Source of the DNA: Antedon mediterranea
Lineage: Eukaryota; Echinodermata; Crinoidea; Comatulida; Antedonidae
Direction: 5' to 3'
Length of the DNA: 64,000 nucleotides
Assembly: GCF_964355755.1 (NCBI RefSeq)
Contig: NC_092671.1
Span: 8,197,001 to 8,261,000, forward strand
Under the pieces are notes generated by a model. That model did not search any database, was not told where the DNA came from, and worked only from the letters and a program-made list of their open reading frames with translations. Positions 1 through 12,396 of this stretch are shown here, one piece after another (position 1 is the stretch's first letter; each line of letters opens with the position of its first letter). The position numbers were made by a program, and so were the translations under genes.

Positions 1-2471
1 GTCACTTTTACGCTCTGTAATTAATTCTCGTAGGCTGACATATCCGTCGTGCACTGATTGTCCCGAGTCACAACACGATGTTTCCATCTGCTCAACCGTA
101 GGTGAAATCCCTCTCTTTGTTATCTGATTTGTATTTTTTTTCTAAGAAAATTAATACAATAGTGACGTCACATATTATGGAATCAAATTAAAATATGGAA
201 GAATTCTTTTTAATGTACGTACTGTATCGTAGCACAATAAATACAATTCTATCTTATCGATAAAACATTGTAACGTTTGGTTTATTCACACAATACGGAT
301 GTGGGTGTAGGGGTATATACAAAATATAATAATGTTATAAAAAATAAACCTGATGTTATCCCGACAATTAAATTTAATGTAAGGTAGGTGGATGGTGGAT
401 AATTTTTTAAATAGCTGCGCGAAAATAAAATCTGAGATTGAATAAAAACACTAAATATGTAAACTATTATATTATATTACCTATATTTTAATAAAAGTCT
501 TCTAATGCAAATGTTTACCACACCGTTTAGGCTTGTGTCGTATCTTTCCAAAATTATGCAAAAAAACAATGGTTTTCTACTGGTTAATTCCAACTGTAAA
601 ACTGATAAGAATTGGCATATTTTTAACAACAAACAATTAAGAAACATGGGAAACTTTGATCGATAATTATTGAAATGCATGATCAATAGAAATTTTTTTT
701 CTGCACCTGGCCTTAAAGATGATTGCATATTAAAAAATGAGTTGGATTAACTGGAAATTATTTTATAAAATCATTTTTAGGAAAGTAAAACGAAGGTATT
801 ACGCTATTGTCATATTAAACCGAAACACTAAACACATTTTCTTTAAAGACAAATCAGATACAATGGGTAATTCCCTGGGGAATGGTAAAATGTCCGTAAT
901 TATTATAGCTTTAGATAATTGGGGGAAAATCTTCATAAAGTGTTAAGGTACCTGAATATAGCGTTAATAATATATTGAAATGATAATAAATTATTTGACT
1001 ATTAGGTCTGCTATAGTGGGAAGTTAATTTCACTTCAATAAATCAATGCTACAACCAAACAACTCGCACATTACATACAAAATGAAGGAAATAAAAATAT
1101 AATGTAAATTTAAAGTTGAGTTACTTGCAGAATCCCGGATTTAAAAAGAAATTCAATGTGACACAATGACAACGCTCTGTAGAATGCTCTTGTTCAACAA
1201 TAAAACAATACGAGGACAATGTGCGTAATGGTATTAATGATTCCGCAGCCTATTATTAGCGTCAACTAACATTATACCAACACCTTAATAATTGATAGGA
1301 TAATAACGTAGAATCATCCCCGTGGACTGTTGCTATTGCCACGTAGACTAGGCATATTAAAGTGAGATGTCGTTTCCATCTACCAAGGGATCCGGTGAGC
1401 TCTCACTATTCTATTTAAACGTGTCCCGATCGTGTAAGTCTATATCATTGTATGACGTTGTCTGTTGAGATATTTACACTTGTTTTGATGTCAGAAAGTA
1501 CATTTGATCTGTGATATATGCAAAACTTAACATTATCTTAACTTAAGAGGCATTGTATTCATCAGCGTATATTGTACAGTATGTGTACTCACGGATGCAT
1601 GACTACTTAGAGGTTCTATTATTCTTTTTACTTAGGCCGGGAACAAAACGGTCAGAGACCACATAATTTGAATACAAATATCAACTTATGCATTTGAAAT
1701 ACTAGTTGATAATTCCGTTTGGTCAAGTGGAGTGGAGGAAGGAAATCATAATAAAAATTAAACATTCATTGCGCATTAAATGACCACAGGTCAATTATGT
1801 ACAGCCTTAAATAATTTAATATTTCAAAAAGAAACTCCCACACCCACTCAATTTGATACAATGTGATCTTTCTTCAAGCATGATGGTATATTAAAAACAT
1901 GAAGACGAAAGTAAAATAACTATTAGGACGTGATGATTGATCAGCAAATAGTTCTAAAACCGTTCTGAGACTGGGAAAAAGTGTATGATATGATTAGAAT
2001 TAATCCAATGTCAAGTTCCACTTGGTTCCTCCAAGGGAACAAACCAACTGTCCACATCATCACACATGATGGATTGACTACATATCTTAGTTATGAATGA
2101 TCTTAAATTAATATTACCTAATAACATTTCAGTTATTGTCTTCTGAACCACTTTGAATGATATCAGCCTAGGTCTACACACATTGGGACTACCACCAGTT
2201 AATGAGTTACGTTCCTTTGGCTAAGCGACAGCAAACTAATAATTATCTATGCCTTGGGGTGAGATTTGACACGTTAGTGTATAGCATAGCGTTATTAACC
2301 CATCAATATTTTAATAGATTAATTTGACAAAAATGAAATAATATAGAATATATGTTTACATTGAATTTATATTATATTTAGGTATAGATGGCGAAAATGG
2401 TTTACATAAATATTGTTATTTGTATTTTATTTCATTCTTATACCTATTGGCATTTCTATTGTTATTGAGCA

Positions 2472-2560
2472 CATTTTGAAGACGCAGACGAGAGGAGGAG
2501 ATCGGCGGCCACGATGATCGGTAGCATCGGCCGCCTGGGCAAACGCCGCGTCGCATCTGT
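2472..2560. other. GC/CpG-rich block inside the Hox1 intron
   Basis: About 90 bases are clearly richer in G, C and CpG than the surrounding AT-rich intron, with GGAGGAGATCGGCGGCC followed by more GC-rich sequence. A short open frame starting at the ATG near 2515 runs 18 codons to a TAA. I see no convincing splice sites, so a coding exon is unlikely. It could be a regulatory island, a small unmethylated element or a non-coding exon. Function unknown. Confidence 0.35.
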
Positions 2561-2643
2561 TAAAGATTAAAGGTTACTGTTAATATTAACGACGGCGAAA
2601 ATTATCCACCGTGGAAATGATAGTGATGACAATATATCGATGA

Positions 2644-2687
2644 CGAAGATGTCGATTTTATCGAAGATGTCGATTTTATCGAAGATG
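2644..2687. repeat. 18-bp tandem repeat, 2.4 copies
   Basis: The unit CGAAGATGTCGATTTTAT occurs twice without change and is followed by a third partial copy (CGAAGATG). It lies in the probable Hox1 intron. No function is inferred. Confidence 0.85.
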
Positions 2688-3111
2688 AAGGTATACCTAA
2701 AGTAACGATATCATCTTAAAGATCATCTCTAGTAAATATAGCAACGAAAATGTAAAATGTATCGCAAATTATTTGTATAGGTGACCACTAGGTGAAGGGT
2801 TAGTTGTATACATATCCGGATCTTGTGAGGGTTTAAAAATCTGGGTCAGAAAAGCCGTCTGGTTGATAAGTTGTTTTTGCTATTGTACGTGTCTCAATTT
2901 CTGAAACCCGCGGTCAGTCTGACCACTTAAAGAATTCCAAAACGCCGCTTTGGGCCGCTGATTGACGTGTTTTCCTCCGTGTAACGTCTTCACAGTTCAA
3001 TATGCTATACTGGCGTACGTTACCGACACTTAACATAAACAGATCTAAACCAACACTCAAACACACTCGACAACGCACGATATCGGGACCTATTGAAGTT
3101 GACTTAAACAT

Positions 3112-3530
3112 TAGTGACCTGGTCAAATCGATAAACCACGAATTGAAACTGATAATGATAATATACTACGATGTATACACGCGTGTTTTACGCGGTGGGT
3201 TCCGTTTCTATACGCGTTCCTTTTTTGACCAATAATCCGCAACATACATAATCATATTAAACAACAAAAGACGCGGAACCTTTGACCGAAACAATAGTGA
3301 CCAGTGACCAATGGGTAATGACGAATTAAAACTGATAATGATAATAATACTACGAGGTAGGCCTTACATGGGTTTTACGCGGTGGGTTAGGTTCCTACGT
3401 ATTCCTATTCTGTACCAAATTTCCGACCAATAATCCGCAACATACATATCATATGAAAGACGGCGGAACCTTTGACTGAAACAATAGTGACCAGTTTAAA
3501 TCGTTAATCACGAATTAAAACAGATACACC
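3112..3530. repeat. ~187-bp tandem duplication, just over 2 copies
   Basis: Blocks starting near 3112, 3297 and 3486 share AGTGACC followed by CACGAATTNAAAC-type sequence. The first two full copies also share TTTTACGCGGTGGGTT, CCAATAATCCGCAACATACAT and CGGAACCTTTGAC in the same order. The third copy is cut after about 45 bases. The copies differ by scattered substitutions and small indels, so the duplication is not very recent. The repeated CCAATAATCC core is CCAAT-like. Confidence 0.85.
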
Positions 3531-3843
3531 TTCAGGTAAATCGGCCGCTTGCCTTTCGGTAGTCGGTTGGGTAGACCACCTCAAAGATCCGTAGTCTGCC
3601 GAAAATTAAATGAGTGCAATTTTTCATCGGTATGTGGCACTACCAACACACAAGGGTATTCTAGTGGACCTATTTCTGAAATATTTGGCCGTAGATCAAT
3701 CTGTCAGTGACAATGATCATCGATCATTGGTCCTTATTTTTTTCTGATTAATAAGGGTCGTTGCCTTAAAATAAAATAATATTAAAAATGCAACAAATCC
3801 GACACATTTTTGCTAGTTTAAAAATGGGTTCATTCACCTAGTT

Positions 3844-3912
3844 GGATAAATGTATTAAATGATGAAGGATAAATGTATTAAATGATGAAAGATAAATTTA
3901 TTAAATGATGAA
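3844..3912. repeat. 23-bp tandem repeat, 3 copies
   Basis: The unit reads GGATAAATGTATTAAATG followed by ATGAA. Two copies are identical and the third has two substitutions. It is intronic with respect to Hox1. Confidence 0.9.
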
Positions 3913-6214
3913 GAATAAGTATTTATTTATACATGATTATTATCTGTTTTTATCAACCTAATTTTTAGAATTCAAGCAGGGAGTTGTTAATTAAGTCAAG
4001 CAGATAGGTCAGTGATTCAAGCGTCCCGTTGTTTTTAGCAATGGTCTTTGAATTCCTGTGAATGTTAAACAAACGCGATTTAACTGTAGCAAAATGTATA
4101 GCTCAGTCATTTATTTTAGACCTAACAGACTATAATGCCACAAGACTGTTTGATGCTAATGAGTCCGTGTAAGATTTACCTTCTCGACGCATTTGTTTAT
4201 ACACGATATAGTCTCAAGCTTGTCGGTTTGTTTTCCTTCGGATGTATCACCGTTTCACGCTATTCTTACGATATTGAATCTAAACACACTCATCACCGCG
4301 CCACGTTTAAAGAAGTTCATTATTAAACTGTATTGTGTTTTAAGTGATCCCGTTTATTCCAATTACTTATTAAAATGGATATTCTATCGTATAGTCTATT
4401 CTGGTCGGCCTGCTATAGGCTTTTCCGTGACGCTTTAGGCAAGTTATTATCTAAACGTTAATTTATCGGTAACTACTCGGTTTATTATAACGACTTTCTG
4501 TATAATGGGTTTAATTACAATCGTCTTAGTATACTGGAGTTAAGTTGCAATGCCAGTCTTACACAATTATACCAATTTGTAAAAGAATTGAATTATGAAA
4601 TCATAATTTGTTTTAGTTTGAAAGTAGGCTTTATACAAGCTTCAAGAGATCAGACATATGCCTATTTATTTTGCTTATACATGGGGAAACACGTGTTATA
4701 ATACCGTAGGCATGTATACCTAAATAATAAAATGATATTTCGACCTAAATCGTTTAGCAACGTTTAAGATCATTGACCTTATTTCATACTTTTCTATATA
4801 AAAATATCATACAAAATATATTATTGAACGCATGCATTTGTCTTGTACAGTAATTAATTACTTTCAAAATTAAATTTATAATTTAAAAATGTAACATTTG
4901 CCTACAGAATATAAATGATGCAACTTGCTGTATATAAAATATCAAGGACGTAAATGTGTGTTGTTACCACTTTATTTTATGTATTGTAATTGAAGGTATA
5001 TTCTGTGTCTAGCATCACGACGCGGGCTTACGTCTAATTCCGTCTAAAACCATCCCGCCTTTTGGCTACCGCTGTACAATGAAAGAGAGCCGTAAGTGTT
5101 CCTAATACTTCTGTGTCAGTCGTTGAATCCATTTATCCAGCTTCCATTGAACGAAACTTATTCTTAGATTAAACGGATCTAATCAAATGCGTTTTTATAA
5201 GATAATGTACATCCTATAACTTATTTACTCAATATTGAGTCTTCAGAATCTAACAAGGAGTGACGTGCGAAGTTTCAACGAATATACGGTACTCTTATAG
5301 TGTGCCCACAACAATGTGCGTATGTGTATATTATATATTTATTTATTTTCACGATCGTAAAAATAAACTGAGGCTCTGTTTCAGATACCAGTGTAAATTA
5401 GCCGAACCGATTAACTAGGTTAATAATAAGAAAACTAATATTGATATGTGTGTAGCGCTCATGAATTTCTGTGTCCCTATTCCTTATAACCTTTTGTTTT
5501 CTAAAACAAATTATTTTAAACATTTATATTACTGTAGTTATTATAGTATTAATTAAAATTTATTAAACCTATAATTTGATTATGGATTAGGTCCGAATAT
5601 TTTTAAATTTTTTTTATAAATAAGGTAAAAAATACATTTTTATTTTGATATTTGCGTATATATAGGCCTATAAGACCAATGTCGGTCAGATGTGTTCACG
5701 TATAATTACAACATTAAAAGGGGGCCGCTAAATACGTAACGTTTAAATATTCATAGTTGTGTGACTTGTGAAATTGAAAACGGATTATAAGCTAAAATGT
5801 TCGTCGCGTGTTCATAAAAGGGATTTTTATTTAGTGCGAATTTTACCCCTGGCGCTACATTATACAGCATACAGTTGGTTAACATTTGCTTCGGATTCAC
5901 TTCAAAAAGTACACATTTGTAAATAGTATGAAAGGGAGCGGCTTATTAGACAGGCAGTTCTTTAAACTTTTATTTACATGTAGATGCTTCGTAAATAATT
6001 CATTTAGTGCAGCAGAAATGAATGAATGGAATAATTAAAGAATGTAGTACTGAGGGGTTATAATTATGGTCTCATCTATATCATTAGTCTCGTATAGGCT
6101 ACTATTATAATTTGTTTTTTTGCACATACGATAGATAAGTTTTTATAAATGGTATATATATTTTACCTAGACTGGAGACTGTTTTGATCAGGCATTATTT
6201 CAACTCTTTATGTC

Positions 6215-6538
6215 ATTCTCTGTGTTTCTAGTCCAAACAAATATGGAACTATTGTAACAACACGAACAATTTGGTTTTGGGAGTGTTTCTGAGAATTCGA
6301 TTCTGAGTTGATTTATTTATTTATATCTCCGTGGTTTACGAAATGACTTCGGCAGCAGCAGTGTGGAGAAATGACCTAATGTTAATTCTCTGTGTTTCTG
6401 GTCCAAAAAAATATGGACAATTTGAACAACACGAACAATTTGGTTTTGAGTGTTTCTGAGAATTCGATTCTGAGTTGGTTTACTTATTTCTTCGTAGTTT
6501 ACGCAATGATTTCAGCAGCATGATGACCTAATGTTAGC
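6215..6538. repeat. ~165-bp direct tandem duplication in the Hox1 intron
   Basis: Copy 1 (about 6215-6384) and copy 2 (about 6385-6538) share ATTCTCTGTGTTTCT, GTCCAAA, ACACGAACAATTTGG, GAGAATTCGATTCTGAGTTG, GTTTACG and ATGACCTAATGTTA in order. Copy 2 is a little shorter because of small deletions. It lies 2.4 kb upstream of the homeobox exon. Confidence 0.9.
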
Positions 6539-8604
6539 CTGATTATGAATTGTGCCATGTTTACCATAACGTGTGCACTTCAATTTGTAACGATTTACAA
6601 TCATCCTTAGTACTGTTGCATTGTTAATAATTACGGCCAACACTCACCGAATAAACTGACTTAATTGGAATGAACTATTGAATTAATTATTTCTGGTTTT
6701 AAATAAGCACAGTGCAAAAAGTGCAATAATCACTGATGGCATCAAAGCGTAGTTTGCTGACATGGAATTTATTAAGCCTATTTTGAACATCTTAAACTTA
6801 TATAATAATTAAATCATATGATTCTTAAAATATCTCAATAGATAACTTTTTTCTTTTAGCACTCTTTCTGCTGATCCGAATAAAACAGTAAAGAAATGGA
6901 AAATGTGGGTTTGGGTTATTAAAATGTACTATTTGCTTATTTTTATTTATAAATAAGGCTCGATAAGCTAACATTCTAAATTTTATAATTGTTCCAAAAT
7001 AGCATATTATTACTCATATGTAATCTGGAGTAAGTTTCAATCAAACTAATCTTTTCTACCATTTTGACAGCTAACTAACTATGGAATTAATAAATCCTAA
7101 TATAATAATACTATTCGCACATTTAACTATAATTACATTTGTGGAAAATGTACTAATGAATGAAAAAATCCAGCCTACTCTTCTTTTCCAACCCACCCCA
7201 CACGAAAAATATATGAGCATGTTGTACCAAAAAGACGTGACAACTTAATTCAAACTCATCTTAATAATGTTATAGGATACAAGCTTAAACTCCAGAGACT
7301 TAGCGTCTAAGATTGAGGCATCTGTGTCAAACACTGGGGGTAATAACAATAAGCACACACCCTTGGGGGATTCACGTTATGTCATTTTAATTGATTTTAA
7401 TAACACTGGTTTATTATTACAATTTAGCTTCAGTTCATTATTGCTATGATCAAGGTAAATTGGTCCCACGAGAGAATTAAAGAAGAAAGTATAATTTGGA
7501 GTTCATTTAACAACTTTATCAGAAGACAAATCCATCATATCTTAGTAAGCTAACCGTCAAAGCAACGTGTAAAAAATGCACATCTTATGGTTTATTATCC
7601 ATTGTGTTCCAGGGGAATCCCCTGGTTATAGTCACGTCACTCTCATGAAGGGGTGTCCACAAGGTTCTATTTCTTTGTTTAAACTTATGCAACCCATGTT
7701 GGTTTATCTAGATACTCGGCCCTTCAGTTAAGTACAGTTTCGATGTTGAATAAAATATTTTATTATATAGCAAACTGGATCGTATTTCATTGCGTATTTC
7801 ATAATTTATTTATTTATTCAACCATATTTTAAAAGGGTGACCCAGCCAATATATATAATATAGGCATAATTATACAAATGCATTGCTTAAAAATTGTGGA
7901 TATATTGAAGAGATGGATTTCACGTTTATAAATATTGTATTGTAAATGAATGGAAACATCAATTTTGAAGAAAGTTTATGTTAAAATAAACAAATGAAAG
8001 GTTTATGACATAAATTGGTTTTGGAAACACTAAAGAGATGATATAAGACAAAAACCAACAAGATGTGACGTTACGAGAAAGAATGTTATGTTTATGAGAT
8101 ATACGGTATATTGTAAGTGAATGTTAGGAAAACGCAAATCACATAGTAATAACATGGAACTCTAAAATGAGAAAAACATTCAATCCAGCGAGGTGACGTT
8201 AAGAGTGTTGTTATTATGTTTCTATATATGTTGCAAATTGTACAATATTGTACAGCAATAACCTAAAAGGCATATCAAATAATGTGACGACAACTTTACA
8301 ATTACAATATTTCTCAACTTGTGCTAATTAATATAAAAGCAACACTATGATGGATCATGTATTTCAGTGAATAGGACATGATGTATCTTCCTAGCATTGG
8401 GTCGTAACGAAATTTAATGATCTTGCTTATAATGGACCACGCTAATGAAACCTTTGCATTCCGTTGATATTTGATATTCATTTGTGTTATGTTACAAATT
8501 ATTGGGGGCGCTTTAGGATTCTACAGCAATTGTAAGCGAAATTGTAAAACAGCATTACTAGGCCTACTGTTTGAAAAGAAAAAATAAGAAAATTCTGAGG
8601 ACCA

Positions 8605-8758
8605 GTGGCTGCAGTATTCACCAATCTCACTTAAGTGATATATTTCCCTTAGATAAATAATAAATAAATATTTAAGTATTTCCCTTAAATTAATAGGAGA
8701 TTTTATAATTTTAAGGGTGTTCCCCTTAGCCTAAGTGTTAATGATGAATACGGCCACA
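8605..8758. mobile_element. Palindromic MITE-like element 165 bp upstream of the homeobox exon
   Basis: The left end (GTGGCTGCAGTATTCACC, then AATCTCACTTAAG) is an imperfect inverted copy of the right end (CCTAAGTGTTAATGATGAAT, then ACGGCCACAC). The interior also pairs loosely (TTTCCCTTA against TAAGGGTG). The length of about 155 bp and terminal inverted repeats of about 30 bp fit a non-autonomous DNA transposon. No target-site duplication was confirmed. Confidence 0.55.
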
Positions 8759-8923
8759 CAGGTACATCCGATTCTCAGTACTGATTCATTGAAGTGGTAT
8801 TTCTTCAGATAAAAAATAGTTTTTAAATGCTACTTGCGGGTTTCTAAGTAAATGATCACTAATACACTGTAGTAAATCTATGAACAAATTAATAAATTAT
8901 TTTATTTCTTATTATCTTTGCAG

Positions 8924-9210
8924 TTAAAACACAAAGCGATTTCGGAGCAATGTCAGCAAACAATAACGGCCGAACGAACTTCACGAATAAACAACTAACA
9001 GAACTAGAGAAAGAATTTCATTTCAACAAATATCTGACGCGTGCAAGACGAGTAGAAATAGCATCACAACTAGGACTTAATGAAACGCAAGTGAAAATAT
9101 GGTTCCAGAATCGTAGAATGAAAGAAAAGAAAAAGATGAAGGAATGTATTTCATCAATCCATATTTCTGGATCGCCTGATTTAAAAACACATCTGGTGTA
9201 TACCAGTTAA
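8924..9210 (+). CDS. Hox1: Hox1 (labial-class homeobox), last exon with complete homeodomain
   Basis: This is the 3' exon of an anterior Hox transcription factor, a nuclear protein binding TAAT-type DNA, usually with PBC/Exd partners. The acceptor TTTGCAG precedes TTAAAACACAAAGC; the frame is open from the acceptor, so the in-frame ATG at 8950 is an internal Met. The incoming phase is 1, so the first residue is probably Val (V-K-T-Q), as in the WMKVK context next to the Hox1 hexapeptide. The homeodomain covers about 8959-9138: R5 in GRTNF, helices with [20 protein letters not shown], and recognition helix [14 protein letters not shown] with Q50 and N51. The combination RTNFT...[21 protein letters not shown]...LNETQVK is diagnostic of Hox1/labial rather than Hox2 or Hox3. 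The C-terminal tail is only about 23 residues before TAA. Exon 1 is not in the window. Confidence 0.95.
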
Positions 9211-9522
9211 TACTATGAAACCACACTTTTTTGACGTGTTGGTCATTTCTAAAATACTTTTGTTATTTTTTCCGACAAGTGCGTGTGACTTGAACTGAAA
9301 CGCTAGTTTCATCCAACAGAAGAACATCACGCTATTTCTACGTCTGATGTCAGCTTTCACCGATGAATGGCTGCTGCGCAGCTACAGCATTTAAGAAAAA
9401 ACAGTACCAGAATCAACAGAGGGTACGGAAACCCGTGATTTTATTACAATGTAATTGTGATAAAATAGAATAATGGTAGAATTAATTTTCCTATTAAGAC
9501 TCATGGTTATAGATATCTTTAA

Positions 9523-9528
9523 AATAAA
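9523..9528 (+). other. Possible Hox1 polyadenylation signal
   Basis: AATAAA lies about 310 bases after the Hox1 stop codon. A second AATAAA is at 9908-9913. AATAAA is frequent by chance in AT-rich DNA, so which one is used cannot be decided from sequence. Confidence 0.3.
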
Positions 9529-10327
9529 CAAGTTCACAAATCAAATGCTATAACCCATGCCATTAACCTACCCTCTGAACTGCAATAGATCAACCGAGTT
9601 TTACAATCATATTCAACAGTGTTTAATCTATATGACAATTGTATTAGTTATCTGAAGAAGTCATTCCAACCATTTGTCAGTGTGACATCACAAAATAATC
9701 GCAAACGTTGTTGATTATAAGCTATAGTAAATATTTGTTTACATGTGTCTCACAGTACGATGCCCCTTTTTTGTTATTGCCTTATTTAGGGAATATTCTT
9801 AACGGAGGAGGAGGGGTATATTAAATGCACACTGTTTCATGTTCCCTTAATAATAGGGGTATCAAAACAGGAAAAAACGGCAAAAATTATCTACTCCGAT
9901 CCAGTCAAATAAAGCGAATTAAAAAAATGTTTTTTTCTCAAATTGCCTCTTGAAACAATATTTTAAATTAATATCGCAAAAGTGCACTGTTCAACAACAT
10001 ACTAACTTAATACACTCCCGACCGACTATGAAGAAAACACAATTTATTTTAATTGTCTGTTTGTACATTAGAATGTCTACCCATATATATTCTTTTGTTT
10101 TTTTAAATTACTTGTCTGTTAATTTCAACAAATTATGTTCGTTCAAATTATTAATTGTATTGAAAAATTATGACATAAATTAGTTCTCTTGCGTCCAATT
10201 TTAATTTAAGTAAAAAAATCACATTTCTAAACTGTAATTGTTATGATGTAATTTCATTCAATTATTTTTTCGTTAAAATGTCTTTGGCGTATGTTTGGTA
10301 TCCTTGTTTATATCAGATCGAAGTATT

Positions 10328-10342
10328 GGGGGGGGGGGGGGG
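10328..10342 (+). repeat. Poly-G tract (15 G)
   Basis: A run of 15 G in AT-rich DNA. Such a run is prone to length change and sequencing error and could form a G-quadruplex-like structure. Confidence 0.9.
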
Positions 10343-10486
10343 AATATTTATTTATCAATATTTTATCATTATTTATCATTTTTCACAATGTTTTTATTAT
10401 ATTCTCTGTTGCAATATACATGTATGTATACGACTTTCCGTGTCATTCCCGTATTTAATATTGAACTGGTTATTTGTTTAAAACCA

Positions 10487-10835
10487 TACCGTATTTATTC
10501 GAACAATAATTTGTTTAGGGGGTGTGTGCAGTAAACACCCTCACAATATGGAAAAACAATTAATACCATTAAGTTTAGAAAAATGCTTTGTAATATAGTA
10601 GATCATCTGCAAGCTTTACTACAAATAGAAATGATAATACAGGATTGTGTCAATATGAATGTGGAGGGCATTATAGTAAACCAGTCTAGTTGGAAGAAGG
10701 GGGGGGGGGGGGTATTTATTCAAACATTCTTTGTGGGGTATTTAAGAGGAAGTTTATTCGAGGGGTAGGGAGAGTTTATTCGAGGGTTGGAACGCGTTTA
10801 TCTAAAGCGGGGCATTAATTCGAATAAATACGGTA
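10487..10835. mobile_element. ~350-bp non-autonomous TIR element with perfect 17-bp termini
   Basis: The left end TACCGTATTTATTCGAA (10487-10503) is perfectly inverted at the right end TTCGAATAAATACGGTA (10819-10835). The interior has poly-G (10699-10712) and several TTTATTCGAGG-like sub-repeats near the right end. There is no coding capacity. The structure fits a MITE or similar non-autonomous DNA transposon; I did not find an unambiguous target-site duplication, so I do not name the superfamily. Confidence 0.75.
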
Positions 10836-11039
10836 TTATTTTTAATTTATTTATTGATTTACCTCACCTTGCTACTGTCAACAAAGATGGAAATTTAAGA
10901 AAATAAATACATTTTAAAAGAGAATAGAATTATGTGCGCTTGGTTACTGTGTTAAAATAGATTCTGTTGTATTGAGTTGCCTATGTATCATTGTTCCTCA
11001 TTTGTCCTATAGCAGTTTGTGCGAGAATATTTATTATGA

Positions 11040-11128
11040 TAAATATGATTATGATTGGATAAACATAATGGTGATGATTGGATGATGATGATTATGATGA
11101 TTGAATGATTATGATTGAATGACTGCCG
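11040..11128 (+). repeat. GAT/GATT-rich imperfect microsatellite
   Basis: Degenerate repeats of ATGATT, GATGATT and GATTGGATGA cover about 90 bases. Low-complexity DNA with no other signal. Confidence 0.8.
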
Positions 11129-12121
11129 GATGATCAAGGCAATGCTTACGATGACTGGAGATAGGATGAATAGGGTTTGTTAATAATATACCATTTTGGT
11201 AGGCATGTAGTGATGATTGTAAAATTATGAATAAGTACAAAAACCACAAAATTCAAAATGCTAATACCTTTTTTAATCACATGAACAGACCCCAACTTAT
11301 AACAAAACTAATATATCTACAATTCTCGGATTTTATTCATCGTGATTTGCAACGATATATCAAACAAAAACGTGATTAACTGTATATATATATATATATT
11401 TTAATACTGTATTTTATAAGATCAACATATTTTATTACAAAATGACTCTTTTCTGAAAAATAGACAAATAGACGTTCGCGGTTACAAGAAAATAATTGAG
11501 TTTGACGTTTAGTTCGTTACATCGACGCATTAAATTGGGATACCGAATGCTAAATGCCGCAGATACGTTAGGAAGCAAGCCCAGCGCACGTTAACAAAAT
11601 AATTAGTACAGTAATAACTCAAAAGAGACGATATTACAACTGAAGTGTTCGGAGCGTGTCCACAGGCTAAACACGTGTAGACTTTGTCCTCATTTTTTGC
11701 AGTGATTGTTAACTTGCTTTCTGATACATTATATCGAAGAATAAAATAATCACTTCTACATTTTTTGTACTAATTTTTATGAAAATATATTATTGAATTA
11801 ATTTATTTTTATTTTATTAAATTATTGTATTGATTGTTGTTAACGCGGCTTCAGCAGTTTCTGCTGCATAATACACGACGCGCCTGTATAGTAAATATTT
11901 AAAACACGTGTATACCATGTTCTACTTTTTTTACATATATTTTATACTTCGTTCTGACAATTTAATGAATAATTATTGCATTTATTTTGGTTTTTATAAC
12001 TGTTTGTATACTGTGCCTACATCATATATTCATCATTAATTTATTCAATAGTATATAGGGCACTAGCCCAAGTAAAATAATAGAAAATAATACATATTAT
12101 AAAAACATTACAATTAACAAT

Positions 12122-12396
12122 AAAGGTTGGTTCCCAACTAAGACGCAACGCAAATACGTAAGTCGCAACCAAATACGAATTGACTAATTAATATATCAAA
12201 AGCAATGGATTATTCAAACTATCGCTTGCGTGTGTTCAACTAAAGCTTGGTTCCCACTAGAACGCAACGCAAGGACGTAAGCCGCAACGCAAGCAAAATG
12301 ACCAATTCAAGCGATGGATTATGCGAACCGTTCCTTGTGATTGGTCAATTCGTTTGCGTTGCGGCTTACGTCCTACCGTTGCGTTCTCAAGCTTTA
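12122..12396. mobile_element. Family B inverted-repeat elements (one degenerate, one intact)
   Basis: The right unit (about 12241-12396) starts AAGCTTGGTTCCCACTAGAA and CGCAACGCAAGGACGTAAG, and ends in the inverted form (CTTACGTCC...CGTTGCGTTCTCAAGCTTT), making an imperfect palindrome of about 155 bp. The left unit (about 12122-12240) is a decayed relative with GGTTGGTTCCCAACTAAGAC and GCAACGCAAATACGTAAG. The centre carries ATTGGTCAATTCG. The same family forms compound arrays at 55.1-56.2 kb. It is non-coding and probably a MITE or foldback element. Confidence 0.75.

Larger units (their letters stand above)
1..8923 (+). other. Probable Hox1 intron (no exon seen)
   Basis: This stretch ends in a good acceptor (TTATCTTTGCAG) feeding the homeobox exon, so at least its right part is intron of Hox1. 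Hox1 genes normally have a first exon ending near a TFDWM(K) hexapeptide. I looked for a matching TTYGAYTGGATGAA-like string on the plus strand and found none, so exon 1 probably lies left of the window and the intron exceeds 8.9 kb. Open frames here are short and not protein-like. The contents I can name are local tandem duplications, a short GC-rich block and one palindromic element, listed separately. No retroelement coding or copies of the two MITE families found elsewhere in the window were seen, as expected in a Hox neighbourhood. Confidence 0.6.

Noticed and set aside
11041-11110. Plus-strand ATTGGAT/GATGATGATG stretch, considered as a Hox hexapeptide (DWM) exon
   Set aside because: It is a GAT-rich microsatellite lying downstream of the homeobox exon, so it cannot be Hox1 exon 1.
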